Positions 7,512 through 16,325 of a stretch of 64,000 nt of DNA are shown one piece after another (position 1 is the stretch's first letter; every line of letters begins with the position of its first letter). A model generated the notes under the pieces. The model saw nothing but the letters and a program-made list of their open reading frames with translations. It had not been told where the DNA came from and made no database searches. Position numbers and translations under genes: made by a program. This DNA comes from Flavobacterium panacagri. Lineage in GTDB: Bacteria > Bacteroidota > Bacteroidia > Flavobacteriales > Flavobacteriaceae. The stretch spans positions 620,001 through 684,000 of the forward strand of contig NZ_CP119766.1 of assembly GCF_030378165.1 (NCBI RefSeq). The letters are read 5' to 3'.

Positions 7512-9146
7512 TTAATTTTTAAAATATAATGTACCGTTTTCATTCGCATAACCCATTATATTTTTGTTTTCGTCAAACAGTTCTAGTAGGTTTACAGTCT
7601 CTGCAGCATTTTTAGAATTATCATAATATTCTTTGGGATAGTTTAGAATTATATCCTTAACAGCATAATCGAATACTGCTGGCTTTTGATTTAAATTCTC
7701 ACTATATCTTTGGGTAATAACTCGATACTTATTATCTTTTTTGGTTTGAATAATTTTGACATTTGATGATGAACTATTAAATTCCTTAATCTCGTCATAT
7801 TCACATTTTAGAATTTCTATTCCATCATTTTGTACAAGTCCATATTTAGATCCTACTCTAGCAATATAGTTTTTGATTCCATTACTATTGCTTAAAATGG
7901 AAGGTTTTAAATCATCAAAATGAACCGGATACAAAAGCTTTTGATCACTGCTGTAAAAACTATATTTATAAGTATTTGTTTTTGCAGCTTTATCACCTAC
8001 TATATAAATCCCTTTAGTATTATCAAAATCATCTCGCACATAGGTTCCTACTTTGAAAATTGTGTCAAACTCTATTAGGCCTTTAGTTTGTGATGAAAAC
8101 AAAATGCCTTTCTTATTATTTTTTTTATACAAAACAGCATTTTTAAATTCATAGATAGTATCATTTTTTTTAAAAGCATTAAAATAACTTTTGAGTTCCA
8201 TATCGGCTACAGGAACATTTAATGTTATAGGAACTATTTTTTTTGGACTGTTTGGTTTGTATTCGTTTTGTTTGATTAAAACCAGTTTCTTATTTTCTAT
8301 CTCAAATCGATTAGACATGCGAACTGGCTCTTTTTTTATCTTTTGACTACTCTCATCCGACACTACTGGCTCATCAATTGTTAGTGGAGAATCAGTATCG
8401 CCTTTAGCAACAACATCATAAGAACTTATCATTGTTCCTTCTCCACCTCCACTTCCTCTGTCATTTGATTCTTTCATAAAAAGTGCCATAAGATCAGCTT
8501 CTGTTTTATAGGCTAATTTTGATTTAGAAATCTCTTCTGGTAACTTAGAAAAATTCCATGTTTCTAATGAAACGGCATCATTTTCTTTTCTTTTAACTTT
8601 AAAAATTACTTGGTTCAAATCTCTTATTCGTAATAAGGCAAGTGAATAATATCCATCGTATAACCATTTTGAAATAGTATTTGATTGGCTATTGTAGATA
8701 AAAACACTTTCTGACATATCTGTGTTTAACACATGAAAAAGCTGAAATTTATTATCGAAATTTTCATTTAAGATTACTTCTATTATAGGTTTAGAAAGAA
8801 TTGATTTACCATCTGCTGTTATTACCTCTGTTATTTTTCGGTTGTTCTCGTATTTGTCCGCTATATACAAATCCCCTTTTCTAAAAATAGAATTATAAAT
8901 TGGCTGTAAGATTTCTATCCCTCCAATAATTAAACCTCTAGATTTTTTAAGACTGGAAACTAAAACTTTATAATCTTCTGAAAAGTTGGTATAAAAATCA
9001 ATTTTGTCAAATTTTGGCTCAATTAGCATTTTAGCCTCTGGATTACAAACTCCCCACTTTTGTCCATCGCGATATGGAATTGCAATTTCTTGTGAAAAGC
9101 ACCAATTGGCAGCCATTAAAAGAATAAAGTAAAATGTTTTTTTCAT
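7512..9146 (-). CDS. Secreted WG-repeat-like protein
   Basis: 544 residues from the ATG at 9146, where a signal peptide begins (MKKTFYFILLMAANWCFSQE). The next residues (IPYRDGQKWGVCNPEAKMLI, then EPKFDKIDF) match the WG repeat pattern (kWGvid..Gk.ii.p.yd.i). Weaker repeats recur near the C-terminus (KYGLVQNDGIEILKCEYDEI). The middle is divergent and has a Ser/Gly-rich stretch (ESNDRGSGGGEGTMISS). WG-repeat proteins in Bacteroidota are usually exported and of unknown function. First gene of a two-gene operon with the YwqK-like gene. A TAACTTTG -7 element lies at 9198-9205. Confidence 0.75.
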   Translation of the reverse strand: MKKTFYFILLMAANWCFSQEIAIPYRDGQKWGVCNPEAKMLIEPKFDKIDFYTNFSEDYKVLVSSLKKSRGLIIGGIEILQPIYNSIFRKGDLYIADKYENNRKITEVITADGKSILSKPIIEVILNENFDNKFQLFHVLNTDMSESVFIYNSQSNTISKWLYDGYYSLALLRIRDLNQVIFKVKRKENDAVSLETWNFSKLPEEISKSKLAYKTEADLMALFMKESNDRGSGGGEGTMISSYDVVAKGDTDSPLTIDEPVVSDESSQKIKKEPVRMSNRFEIENKKLVLIKQNEYKPNSPKKIVPITLNVPVADMELKSYFNAFKKNDTIYEFKNAVLYKKNNKKGILFSSQTKGLIEFDTIFKVGTYVRDDFDNTKGIYIVGDKAAKTNTYKYSFYSSDQKLLYPVHFDDLKPSILSNSNGIKNYIARVGSKYGLVQNDGIEILKCEYDEIKEFNSSSSNVKIIQTKKDNKYRVITQRYSENLNQKPAVFDYAVKDIILNYPKEYYDNSKNAAETVNLLELFDENKNIMGYANENGTLYFKN

Positions 9147-9197
9147 TTTAAAATCAAAATAGTTCAAAAACAAAACTACATTTATTACGAATTTTAC

Positions 9198-9205
9198 CAA
9201 AGTTA
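9198..9205 (-). promoter_or_regulatory. Candidate -7 element of the WG/YwqK operon
   Basis: TAACTTTG on the minus strand, 51 nt upstream of the chosen ATG at 9146, matches TAnnTTTG. No TTG lies at ideal spacing. Confidence 0.4.
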
Positions 9206-9294
9206 TTTCTTTAGTAAACAAATAAAACTTCAAAATACTTATCTCAATTAAGTAAAAATACGTAATATTGAATCTCCATTAACTATTCCATTTT

Positions 9295-9891
9295 ATGAAA
9301 ACAAAAAACTACATTCTAATTCTGTTCATTGCATTTTGTTGTTCCATGTGCAATTCTTCCAAAAAAGACAAAGAAGAAACTGTTTCTACTGAAAAAAAAT
9401 CAGAAAATCCAAAACATGAACACCCAACCCTTACTTCCGAAGACAGCTTGAAACTGGTTAATCATGCTATTGAAGTAAAAGGAGAAGTTGAAAAACAACT
9501 GCAATTAACTGTCGATTCTTTAAAAAAGATGAAAGTCGTTACGATTGAAAATCTCAAAATAACTGGTAAAGGCGGTGTAATTAAAAGAGAGGTTAAAGCT
9601 TGCAAAGCTGTTCTTTTGAGAGATATTTTAGATAAAGCCAAAATCAAACAAACCGATCATAAAGACAGAAACTTTTATATTGTAGAAAGAGCTTCAGACA
9701 ATTATAAAGCAACTTTTTCTTGGGCTGAAATTTTCAATAATCCAACGGGAGATAATGTTTATATTATCTTCGAAGAAAATGGCAAGCCAGTGAAAAATGG
9801 CGAAATGATTGGGCTTTGCAAAAATGATATTGCCACTGGGCCTCGTCACGTTTATTGGTTAAAAAGCATTGAAGTTTATAAAATAAAATAA
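9295..9891 (+). CDS. Lipoprotein with sulfite-oxidase-like (molybdopterin-binding fold) domain
   Basis: 198 residues. Lipoprotein signal with a Cys-rich end (FIAFCCSMCNSS), then a Lys/Glu/His-rich linker to about residue 55. The C-terminal region follows the oxidoreductase molybdopterin-binding domain pattern: VKGEVEKQLQLTVDSLKKM, then AVLLRDILDKAKI, YKATFSWAEIF, YIIFEENGKPV and a terminal GPRHVYWLKSIEVYKI. The domain is much shorter than full sulfite oxidases, so it may bind something else or be non-catalytic. It stands alone, divergent from the WG gene. Confidence 0.7.
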   Translation: MKTKNYILILFIAFCCSMCNSSKKDKEETVSTEKKSENPKHEHPTLTSEDSLKLVNHAIEVKGEVEKQLQLTVDSLKKMKVVTIENLKITGKGGVIKREVKACKAVLLRDILDKAKIKQTDHKDRNFYIVERASDNYKATFSWAEIFNNPTGDNVYIIFEENGKPVKNGEMIGLCKNDIATGPRHVYWLKSIEVYKIK

Positions 9892-9916
9892 GACGCTGAG
9901 ATACTAAGATTTTTTT

Positions 9917-9981
9917 AGCCACAGATTAAAAGGATTCACACAGATTTCAAAAAATCATTTCAATCCTTTTAATCTGTGGCT
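9917..9981. repeat. Inverted repeat, GCCACAGATTAAAAGGATT family
   Basis: The arms agccacagattaaaaggatt (9917-9936) and its exact complement (9962-9981) make a perfect 20-bp stem after the lipoprotein gene. Related pieces are at 39140-39170, 39629-39660 and 47202-47216. It may double as a transcription terminator. Confidence 0.85.
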
Positions 9982-10009
9982 TCATTTTTTTACTTTGCGA
10001 ACCTTGCGA

Positions 10010-10029
10010 ATCCCGATAGCTATCGGGAT
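10010..10029. repeat. ATCCCGATAGCTATCGGGAT palindrome
   Basis: A perfect 20-bp palindrome in the gap before ftsX. Relatives with the ends TCCCGA/TCGGGA occur at 11468-11485, 41450-41465 (inside recJ) and 62671-62686. Confidence 0.8.
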
Positions 10030-10179
10030 CGCGTACTTTACAGTTAAATTTCACACAAGACTTTACGGTTAAACTCCAATTTATTCAGTATTTAAATTGT
10101 ACTTTTAAGGATAAAAGTTTGTTATTAACTTTAAATAAAGAAATTCTTTATTATTTTTACCACATAATTTAAGCAGACT

Positions 10180-11055
10180 ATGAGTTCTAACTTTGATAAA
10201 TTTCAAAAGCGCAGGTTAATTTCCTCTTATTTTTCGGTAGTTTTAAGTGTATTCTTGGTATTATTCCTTTTGGGAGTACTGGGATTATTCATCATTAATT
10301 CTAAAAAACTGGCAGACGATTTTAAAGAAAAAATCGCCATGACGGTTTTCTTCAAAAATGAAGCAAATGACAGTATTATCAAAGCATTTAACACTGAACT
10401 AAAAAGAGCTCCTTTTGCCCTTTCTTCTGTTTATGTTTCTAAAGAAAAAGCCGCAAAAGAACATACTGACATTATTGGAGAAGATTTCCTTACATTCTTA
10501 GGAGAAAACCCATTATTAAACTCATACGACATTCACTTAAAAGCGGACTATGTGGAAAGGGACAGTATCGTAAAAATCGAGAATCGTTTTCGCAAGAATG
10601 CTATGATTTCAGACATTGTTTACGATAAACAATTAGTAAATCTGGTAAATGACAATATTAGAAAAGTAAGTATGTGGATTTTAATAATCAGCGGTTTCCT
10701 GACTATAATTGCCGTTTTATTAATTAATAGCTCATTAAGACTTTCAATACATTCTAACCGTTTTATCATTAAAACCATGCAGATGGTTGGTGCTACAAAA
10801 GCTTTTATTAGAAAACCATTTGTAATGCGAAGCGTAAAATTAGGAATGCTAGGTGCTGGTTTAGCTATCATCGCTCTAATTGCACTTTTACTTTATGTAG
10901 AAACTAATTTCCCTGGCTTAGGAATTTTAGAAGATAAGATCTTAATCGTTTTGGTTTTAGCAGCCGTTTTCGGATTAGGCGTTTTAATTACTTGGGTCAG
11001 CACACATTTTGCAACACAACGTTTCTTGAACTTAAGAACAGACGATCTTTACTAA
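10180..11055 (+). CDS. ftsX: Cell division protein FtsX
   Basis: 291 residues with four membrane segments. One is near residues 20-45 (VVLSVFLVLFLLGVLGLF). A periplasmic part of about 120 residues follows (ECD, FKEKIAMTVFFKNEANDSII), then three C-terminal segments with MQMVGATKAFIRKPFVMRS, the conserved FtsX cytoplasmic loop. FtsX works with the ATPase FtsE to control cell-wall hydrolases at the septum; ftsE is not in the window. It heads the group ftsX, DUF3098, uppP, truB, all on the same strand, an order typical of Bacteroidota. Confidence 0.93.
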   Translation: MSSNFDKFQKRRLISSYFSVVLSVFLVLFLLGVLGLFIINSKKLADDFKEKIAMTVFFKNEANDSIIKAFNTELKRAPFALSSVYVSKEKAAKEHTDIIGEDFLTFLGENPLLNSYDIHLKADYVERDSIVKIENRFRKNAMISDIVYDKQLVNLVNDNIRKVSMWILIISGFLTIIAVLLINSSLRLSIHSNRFIIKTMQMVGATKAFIRKPFVMRSVKLGMLGAGLAIIALIALLLYVETNFPGLGILEDKILIVLVLAAVFGLGVLITWVSTHFATQRFLNLRTDDLY

Positions 11056-11178
11056 TTTTAGGTTTTAGATCGCAGATTTAGATTTAAAAAAAGTGCCTTC
11101 TCCTGAAGCCTCGGGATCGCCCAGGCTGGCAAATAAATAAAAATACCCTGCAACTATTAGGGAAACAAAATATAAAAA

Positions 11179-11433
11179 ATGAAAAACAATAATAAAGAAG
11201 AACAACAAGTTCAAAAACAGGAATTTCTTTTTGACAGCATCAATTACAAAATCCTTTTAATTGGTATTGCTGTTATTGCTATCGGATTTGTTTTAATGTC
11301 TGGTGGAGGAAGTAAAGATCCAAACGTTTTTAACGAAGATATTTTTAGTTTTAGACGTATCCGCTTAGCACCGACAACTGTTTTGATTGGTTTCGGAATC
11401 ACGATTTATTCTATTTTCAAAAAATCAAAATAA
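11179..11433 (+). CDS. DUF3098 membrane protein
   Basis: 84 residues. A charged N-terminus, then two membrane segments (ILLIGIAVIAIGFVLMSGGG and TTVLIGFGITIYSIF) separated by NVFNEDIFSFRRIRLAP. This is the pattern of the DUF3098 family, usually found directly after ftsX in Bacteroidota. Its function is not known; the context suggests a link to envelope or division. Confidence 0.85.
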   Translation: MKNNNKEEQQVQKQEFLFDSINYKILLIGIAVIAIGFVLMSGGGSKDPNVFNEDIFSFRRIRLAPTTVLIGFGITIYSIFKKSK

Positions 11434-11467
11434 ATTAAGGTTTGTGATTTTTTTGTGCCCCTGAGCA

Positions 11468-11485
11468 CTCCCGACTTCTCGGGAG
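11468..11485. repeat. CTCCCGA-CTTC-TCGGGAG inverted repeat
   Basis: A 7-bp stem with a 4-nt loop between the DUF3098 gene and uppP. It belongs to the same TCCCGA/TCGGGA family as the palindrome at 10010. Confidence 0.7.
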
Positions 11486-11527
11486 AAGGGCAATCTAAAA
11501 TCTAAAACCCAAAATCTAAAATTCTAA

Positions 11528-12325
11528 ATGAATACACTACAAGCTATTGTTCTTGCTATTATTGAAGGAATCACAGAATTTCTACCAGTATCCTCAACAG
11601 GTCACATGATTATTGCGTCTTCTTTTTTCGGAATCGCTCATGACGATTTTACCAAACTTTTTACCATTGTGATTCAGCTTGGAGCCATTCTTTCTGTGGT
11701 CATTTTATATTTCAAACGTTTTTTTCAAACTTTTGATTTTTACTTTAAACTTTTAGTTGCATTTATTCCTGCCGTTGTTTTAGGATTGCTTTTAAGTGAT
11801 TTCATTGACGGCTTATTAGAAAATCCTGTTACTGTAGCTGTTTCACTTTTACTTGGAGGAATTATTTTATTGAAAGTAGACGAATGGTTTAACAAACCAA
11901 ATGATCCAGAAGTTTCTACTGAAATTACATACGCTAAAGCATTAAAAATTGGTTTATTTCAATGTCTGGCTATGATTCCTGGAGTTTCACGAAGCGGTGC
12001 AAGTATTGTGGGAGGTATGTCTCAAAAATTAACTAGAACTTCAGCTGCCGAATTTTCATTTTTCTTAGCAGTTCCAACTATGTTAGGAGCAACAGCAAAA
12101 AAATGTTACGATTATTACAAAGCTGGTTTTGAATTATCTCAAGATCAAACTAATATGCTGATTATTGGAAACATTGTAGCTTTTGTTGTGGCATTGTTAG
12201 CTATCAAAACTTTTATTGGATTCTTAACTAAAAATGGTTTTAAAGTTTTTGGTTATTACAGAATTCTTGCTGGAATCATTTTATTATTGATTCACTTTTT
12301 CATTCACCCGCTTACAATTATATAA
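11528..12325 (+). CDS. uppP: Undecaprenyl-diphosphatase (BacA/UppP)
   Basis: 265 residues, all membrane segments. It dephosphorylates undecaprenyl pyrophosphate to recycle the lipid carrier for peptidoglycan and other polymers. Both family signatures are present: [17 protein letters not shown] near the N-terminus and [15 protein letters not shown] in the middle. Its stop overlaps the start of truB by one base (TAATGA at 12323-12328), so the two are translationally coupled. Confidence 0.96.
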   Translation: MNTLQAIVLAIIEGITEFLPVSSTGHMIIASSFFGIAHDDFTKLFTIVIQLGAILSVVILYFKRFFQTFDFYFKLLVAFIPAVVLGLLLSDFIDGLLENPVTVAVSLLLGGIILLKVDEWFNKPNDPEVSTEITYAKALKIGLFQCLAMIPGVSRSGASIVGGMSQKLTRTSAAEFSFFLAVPTMLGATAKKCYDYYKAGFELSQDQTNMLIIGNIVAFVVALLAIKTFIGFLTKNGFKVFGYYRILAGIILLLIHFFIHPLTII

Positions 12326-13020
12326 TGACACCTGAAGAATATTTAAACGGACAAGTTTTATTGATTGACAAACCATTAAAATGGAGTTCGTTTCAAGCTG
12401 TCAATAAATTAAAATACCTTTTAATTAATAAAGTTGGACTTCCAAAAAAGTTCAAAATTGGTCACGCCGGAACTTTAGACCCTTTGGCAACTGGACTTTT
12501 ATTAATCTGTACAGGAAAATTTACCAAAAGAATTTCTGAACTTCAAGGTCAAGCCAAAGAATATACGGGAACTTTTTACATTGGAGCCACTACTCCATCG
12601 TACGATTTAGAAACCGAAATCGATCAGAGTTTCCCAACAGATCATATTGATGAAGCTTTGATTCATGAAACCGTAAAACAGTTTTTGGGCGAAATCGATC
12701 AAAAACCACCCATTTTTTCTGCCATTAAAAAAGACGGCGTTCGTTTGTATGAACATGCGCGCGCAGGAGAATCAATAGAAATTGAAAGTAGAAAAACTAC
12801 TATTCACGAATTTGAAATTACAAGAATTGCATTGCCTGAAGTAGATTTTAGAGTGGTTTGTTCAAAAGGAACTTACATTCGTTCCCTTGCTTACGATTTC
12901 GGAAAAGCCATGAATTCTGGTTCGCATTTAACCGTTTTACGCCGAACCAAAATTGGTGACTACGATGTGAAAAATGCTATTGATATTACTTTGTTTGAAG
13001 AAGAACTTCTAAAAAAATAA
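12325..13020 (+). CDS. truB: tRNA pseudouridine(55) synthase TruB
   Basis: 231 residues. Converts U55 in the T-loop of tRNAs to pseudouridine. Catalytic motif GHAGTLDPLATGLLLI with the Asp of GTLDP. Other conserved pieces are LIDKPLKWSSF near the start, FSAIKKDGVRLYEHAR and CSKGTYIRSLAYDFG. It is shorter than the E. coli enzyme because it lacks most of the C-terminal PUA-like part, as is common in Bacteroidota. Confidence 0.96.
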   Translation: MTPEEYLNGQVLLIDKPLKWSSFQAVNKLKYLLINKVGLPKKFKIGHAGTLDPLATGLLLICTGKFTKRISELQGQAKEYTGTFYIGATTPSYDLETEIDQSFPTDHIDEALIHETVKQFLGEIDQKPPIFSAIKKDGVRLYEHARAGESIEIESRKTTIHEFEITRIALPEVDFRVVCSKGTYIRSLAYDFGKAMNSGSHLTVLRRTKIGDYDVKNAIDITLFEEELLKK

Positions 13021-13028
13021 AATCTTGT

Positions 13029-13592
13029 ATGAAGAGAATTTTACTGGTTATTGCATCTACAACTTTCGTTAATTCTTTTATACATAGTCAAGTCAGTAAA
13101 TTTACCTATACACAATTTGATATTGCCGTTTCAATAACTGGGAATCCCGACAGAGACAACTCCATAGATCCTAATGAATCCAGTTACTCAAATGCTTTTT
13201 TTGTACCTAATGGTTTAGGCTCGCAAATTGGTTATGGAGTACATTATAAAAAATGGCTGACATTGGGAATTCATAGTGGCATGGACTGGAAATGGGACAA
13301 TAAACTTGTTGCTGTACCTGTTTTTCTAAATCTTGGTTTAAATCCGAAAGTGGGTGTTGATACCCGAATTATGCTTCAGGCTGGTTTCGGAAAAGGATTC
13401 GCTTTAGGCCGTGGTAATTTGAATGGAGAATACAAAAAATTAAAACTCGGAATTGGTTCAGATGAATTTACCATTTTTGCAGAAATAAGTGATTATGCTT
13501 TTCCTATTCACAATGAAAAAAGCATTGGTGCAATTTCTTTTGGTGTAACACTACAAGATTTCTTTTATTATAAATCAGAAACTTCAGAATAA
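13029..13592 (+). CDS. Predicted outer-membrane beta-barrel-like protein
   Basis: 187 residues. Signal peptide MKRILLVIASTTFVNSFIHS. The mature part has alternating amphipathic strands with Gly and aromatic residues (GSQIGYGVHYKKWLTLGIHS, MLQAGFGKGFALGRGNLNG) and ends SFGVTLQDFFYYKSETSE. This suggests a small outer-membrane barrel, but I do not recognise a named family. It begins 9 nt after truB and probably belongs to the same transcript. Confidence 0.7.
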   Translation: MKRILLVIASTTFVNSFIHSQVSKFTYTQFDIAVSITGNPDRDNSIDPNESSYSNAFFVPNGLGSQIGYGVHYKKWLTLGIHSGMDWKWDNKLVAVPVFLNLGLNPKVGVDTRIMLQAGFGKGFALGRGNLNGEYKKLKLGIGSDEFTIFAEISDYAFPIHNEKSIGAISFGVTLQDFFYYKSETSE

Positions 13593-13599
13593 CTACTTT

Positions 13600-13640
13600 C
13601 TAAAAAATAAAAAGCACATTACATAAAAACATAATGTGCC
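13600..13640 (-). terminator. Minus-strand terminator after the 25-residue ORF
   Basis: GCACATTA/TAATGTGC (13614-13621 with 13632-13639) is followed on the minus strand by a T-rich tract (complement of 13600-13613). This direction implies a transcript coming from the small ORF at 13683-13760. On the plus strand no T-run follows the hairpin. Confidence 0.6.
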
Positions 13641-13682
13641 AGGCTCCTAAAATAAGTAATACTATTTCATACTTATCTTGAA

Positions 13683-13760
13683 TTAATAGTGAGGCACATT
13701 TTTTCCTCCAAATAAAAATTGAGAGAAGAAATCATAAAACCTTTCAAATAACTTTTTCAT
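13683..13760 (-). CDS. Candidate 25-residue small protein
   Basis: Encodes MKKLFERFYDFF then SQFLFGGKNVPHY. It is an amphipathic, aromatic-rich peptide with a GGKNVPHY tail. Support comes from its position in a 344-bp gap and from the T-tailed hairpin 43 nt downstream on the same strand. There is no convincing ribosome binding site, which is normal for this group. No known family is recognised. It could be a membrane-active peptide, a leader peptide or a chance ORF. Confidence 0.4.
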   Translation of the reverse strand: MKKLFERFYDFFSQFLFGGKNVPHY

Positions 13761-13936
13761 AATAGTGCATTTTTAATTGTTAGACATTAAATTAAACACC
13801 AATAAAAAGAGTAAATCAGAAAGTTATAATAGAAGTGGGATTATATTTACTAAGTTACAAAATCTTAAAGTAAAATAAAAACACTTTTAGATATTTTTTC
13901 ATCCAAAATATTTGTTTATCAACAGATTAAGCAAAA

Positions 13937-14554
13937 TCACAATCGATTATACTTGATATTCTCCATAATTTCAAGCAATTCTTCTTGTACCGAGATACCT
14001 TTATCTGCCAAATACCATAGCTGCAGATCGGTTTTAATTTTTTCATCGATCGGGCCGACTTCTTTTTTATGTTTAGCCATTAACTCGGCGGCTCCTTTAG
14101 GTCTTGGCCCCCAATCGGCACGAACAATTCCTGCTTCTTTACAGATTATGATGACTTTTGGAATTGCTCTTCCGCCATTCGTTAAATACTGATTCATTAA
14201 ATCATTGTTTTCATCACGCAATGCAATTCTAAGATCGATTTTTTTATTCGAAACATGAGCCATCTTCTCTAAAACAGGAAGAATCTGCGCCGCATCACCA
14301 CACCAACCTTCAGACAAAACCAGCCAGATATAATGATTATCTAAGTTTTGAAGTTTTTCAGCAACAGTCTCAGAAATTTTGATGGTTTTTTCCAGTCTGT
14401 TCATTCTCGCTTCATTCAATTTAGAATAATTAGTCAAACTTTCTGATTGTTCATTTCCTGTTGATTTTCCTTCAGTTAATAAATCGGTAACTAATTTTCG
14501 GTATTCCGCATAAGAATGACTATTAAACAATGCTTTGGCTACGATGCTTTTCAT
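13937..14554 (-). CDS. Thioredoxin-fold protein lacking the second active-site cysteine
   Basis: 205 residues from the ATG at 14554 (MKSIVAKALFNSHSYAEYRK); the upstream ATG only adds an AT-rich tail. The thioredoxin-like core has LVLSEGWCGDAAQILPVLEK, where canonical thioredoxin has WCGPC. So it is a CxxA-type, single-cysteine member of the thioredoxin_9-like family. A cis-proline region is visible at GGRAIPKVIII. A disulfide reductase with this site would need a different resolving thiol. It stands alone on the minus strand. Confidence 0.8.
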   Translation of the reverse strand: MKSIVAKALFNSHSYAEYRKLVTDLLTEGKSTGNEQSESLTNYSKLNEARMNRLEKTIKISETVAEKLQNLDNHYIWLVLSEGWCGDAAQILPVLEKMAHVSNKKIDLRIALRDENNDLMNQYLTNGGRAIPKVIIICKEAGIVRADWGPRPKGAAELMAKHKKEVGPIDEKIKTDLQLWYLADKGISVQEELLEIMENIKYNRL

Positions 14555-14654
14555 ATTTATTTCAATTTTAGTACATATAAAAATACAAAATTTAGAAAGA
14601 TGCAGAAATGACATTTGTCACATTTAATAGTCTATTTAAATTTAATTTGAAATT

Positions 14655-14808
14655 GTTTTTTTACCGCAAAGGGCGCTAAAATTTTAACCTAAATAATGAA
14701 ATAGGAAATTGAAAAAGTTCGCAAAAGGATTTTGAACACAAAGCTTTGCCAACTTTTCGTATCAAAGCGTATCTATCCAAAACTCTTAACGCCCTTTGCG
14801 GTAAAAAA
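14655..14808. repeat. Long inverted repeat, ACCGCAAAGGGCGC family
   Basis: TTTTTTACCGCAAAGGGCG near 14656-14674 and its complement CGCCCTTTGCGGTAAAAAA near 14789-14807 enclose about 115 bp. The inside shows no gene of its own. It fills most of the 371-bp gap between the thioredoxin-like gene and pyrH. Confidence 0.75.
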
Positions 14809-14895
14809 ACAAACCCTTTCAAAGGCTTTATAAATCTAAAATCATAAGTCCGATTAATTTTTTGCAAACATTATTTTTAAAAATCAGAATATGTC

Positions 14896-14903
14896 TATAT
14901 TTG
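14896..14903 (+). promoter_or_regulatory. pyrH: -7 element of the pyrH promoter
   Basis: TATATTTG matches TAnnTTTG and lies 22 nt before the pyrH ATG. The -33 region is poor: the nearest TTTG (14861-14864) is 31 nt away. Confidence 0.55.
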
Positions 14904-14925
14904 CACAAATTAACGCGACACACAC

Positions 14926-15633
14926 ATGAAATATAAAAGAATTCTTCTAAAACTTAGCGGCGAAGCGCTAATGGGTGATTTACAATACGGTATAGACCCA
15001 AAAAGATTAGCCGAATATGCAGACGAAATTAAGCAGATTCACAGTAAAGGAGTAGAGATTGCAATTGTTATTGGAGGAGGAAATATATTTAGAGGAGTTG
15101 CCGGAGCAAGCTCTGGAATGGATAGAGTTCAAGGCGATTACATGGGAATGCTTGCTACTGTAATTAACGGAATGGCTTTACAAGGTGCTCTTGAAGATAA
15201 AGGAATGAAAACACGTTTGCAGACTGCTTTGAAAATGGAATCTATTGCAGAACCATACATTAAAAGAAGAGCTGACCGTCACTTAGAAAAAGGCAGAATT
15301 GTAATTTTTGGTGCAGGAACTGGAAACCCATACTTCACAACTGATACAGCTGCAGTTTTAAGAGGAATCGAAATCAACGCTGATGTAATATTAAAAGGAA
15401 CACGTGTTGACGGAGTTTATGATTCTGATCCTGAGAAAAATGCCTCTGCTATAAAATTTGATTTTATTTCTTTTGATGATGTAATCAAAAAAGGATTGAA
15501 TGTTATGGACACCACAGCATTTACATTAAGCCAGGAAAACAAATTGCCAATCGTAGTTTTTGATATGAACAAAATTGGAAACTTATTGAAAATCTGCGAA
15601 GGCCAAAATATAGGAACTGTAGTAAATATATAG
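14926..15633 (+). CDS. pyrH: UMP kinase
   Basis: 235 residues. Phosphorylates UMP to UDP. Amino-acid kinase fold with [11 protein letters not shown] at the start, [14 protein letters not shown] for nucleotide binding, and the later [14 protein letters not shown] and [14 protein letters not shown] motifs. Length matches the family. It is followed by frr 70 nt later, a very common pair. The gap (15640-15700) contains short aactgaaaac repeats. Confidence 0.97.
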   Translation: MKYKRILLKLSGEALMGDLQYGIDPKRLAEYADEIKQIHSKGVEIAIVIGGGNIFRGVAGASSGMDRVQGDYMGMLATVINGMALQGALEDKGMKTRLQTALKMESIAEPYIKRRADRHLEKGRIVIFGAGTGNPYFTTDTAAVLRGIEINADVILKGTRVDGVYDSDPEKNASAIKFDFISFDDVIKKGLNVMDTTAFTLSQENKLPIVVFDMNKIGNLLKICEGQNIGTVVNI

Positions 15634-15703
15634 TCATCAGTAACAGTTTACAGTCGCATGACTTTAACTGAAAACTGAAAATAAAACTGAAAACTAAAAA
15701 ACA

Positions 15704-16267
15704 ATGACTGAAGAAATAGATTTTATTTTAGAAAGTACTGAAGAATCAATGAACGGTACGATTGCACACTTAGAAAAAGAGTTTCTAAATATTCGTGCAG
15801 GAAAAGCTTCTCCAGCTATGCTTGGAGGTGTTTTTGTTGATTATTATGGTTCAGCGACACCGCTTTCGCAAGTATCTAAAATCAGTGTACCAGATGCAAG
15901 AACAATTACATTACAGCCATTTGAAAAAAATATGCTGCAAGCAATTGAGAAAGCTATTTTAATTGCTAACATTGGTTTTAACCCGATGAATAATGGTGAT
16001 ATGGTAATTATTAGCGTACCACCATTAACAGAAGAGCGTCGTCGTGATTTAGCAAAACAGGCAAAATCTGAAGCTGAAGATGCTAAAATTGGTATTCGCA
16101 ACTCTCGTAAAGATGCCAATACTGATATTAAAAAATTAGAAAAAGAAGGAACTTCAGAAGATATCTGTAAATCTGCTGAAGAAGAAGTTCAGAACTTAAC
16201 AAACGCTTTCATCAAAAAAATCGATGAATTATTGGCTTTAAAAGAAGCTGAAATCATGAAAGTGTAA
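15704..16267 (+). CDS. frr: Ribosome recycling factor
   Basis: 187 residues. Splits post-termination ribosomes together with EF-G. Shows the family core FLNIRAGKASPAML, then ITLQPFEKNMLQAIEKAI and PPLTEERRRDLAKQAKSEAE. Second gene of the pyrH-frr unit, ending in the terminator at 16290. Confidence 0.97.
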   Translation: MTEEIDFILESTEESMNGTIAHLEKEFLNIRAGKASPAMLGGVFVDYYGSATPLSQVSKISVPDARTITLQPFEKNMLQAIEKAILIANIGFNPMNNGDMVIISVPPLTEERRRDLAKQAKSEAEDAKIGIRNSRKDANTDIKKLEKEGTSEDICKSAEEEVQNLTNAFIKKIDELLALKEAEIMKV

Positions 16268-16289
16268 TTAGTTTTATAATAAAATATAA

Positions 16290-16325
16290 AATCCGTCTGG
16301 TTTATTGTATCAGACGGATTTTTTT
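16290..16325 (+). terminator. Rho-independent terminator of pyrH-frr
   Basis: A 10-bp stem AATCCGTCTG/CAGACGGATT (16290-16299 with 16311-16320) is followed by TTTTT. Its loop contains the TTG that appears to serve as -33 for the next gene. Confidence 0.85.

Noticed and set aside
7508..7549. Upstream start for the YwqK-like gene
   Set aside because: It would overlap the WG-repeat gene and place extra residues before a clean signal peptide.
15640..15700. Regulatory repeat between pyrH and frr
   Set aside because: The aactgaaaac units are short, and no promoter or terminator structure is convincing.
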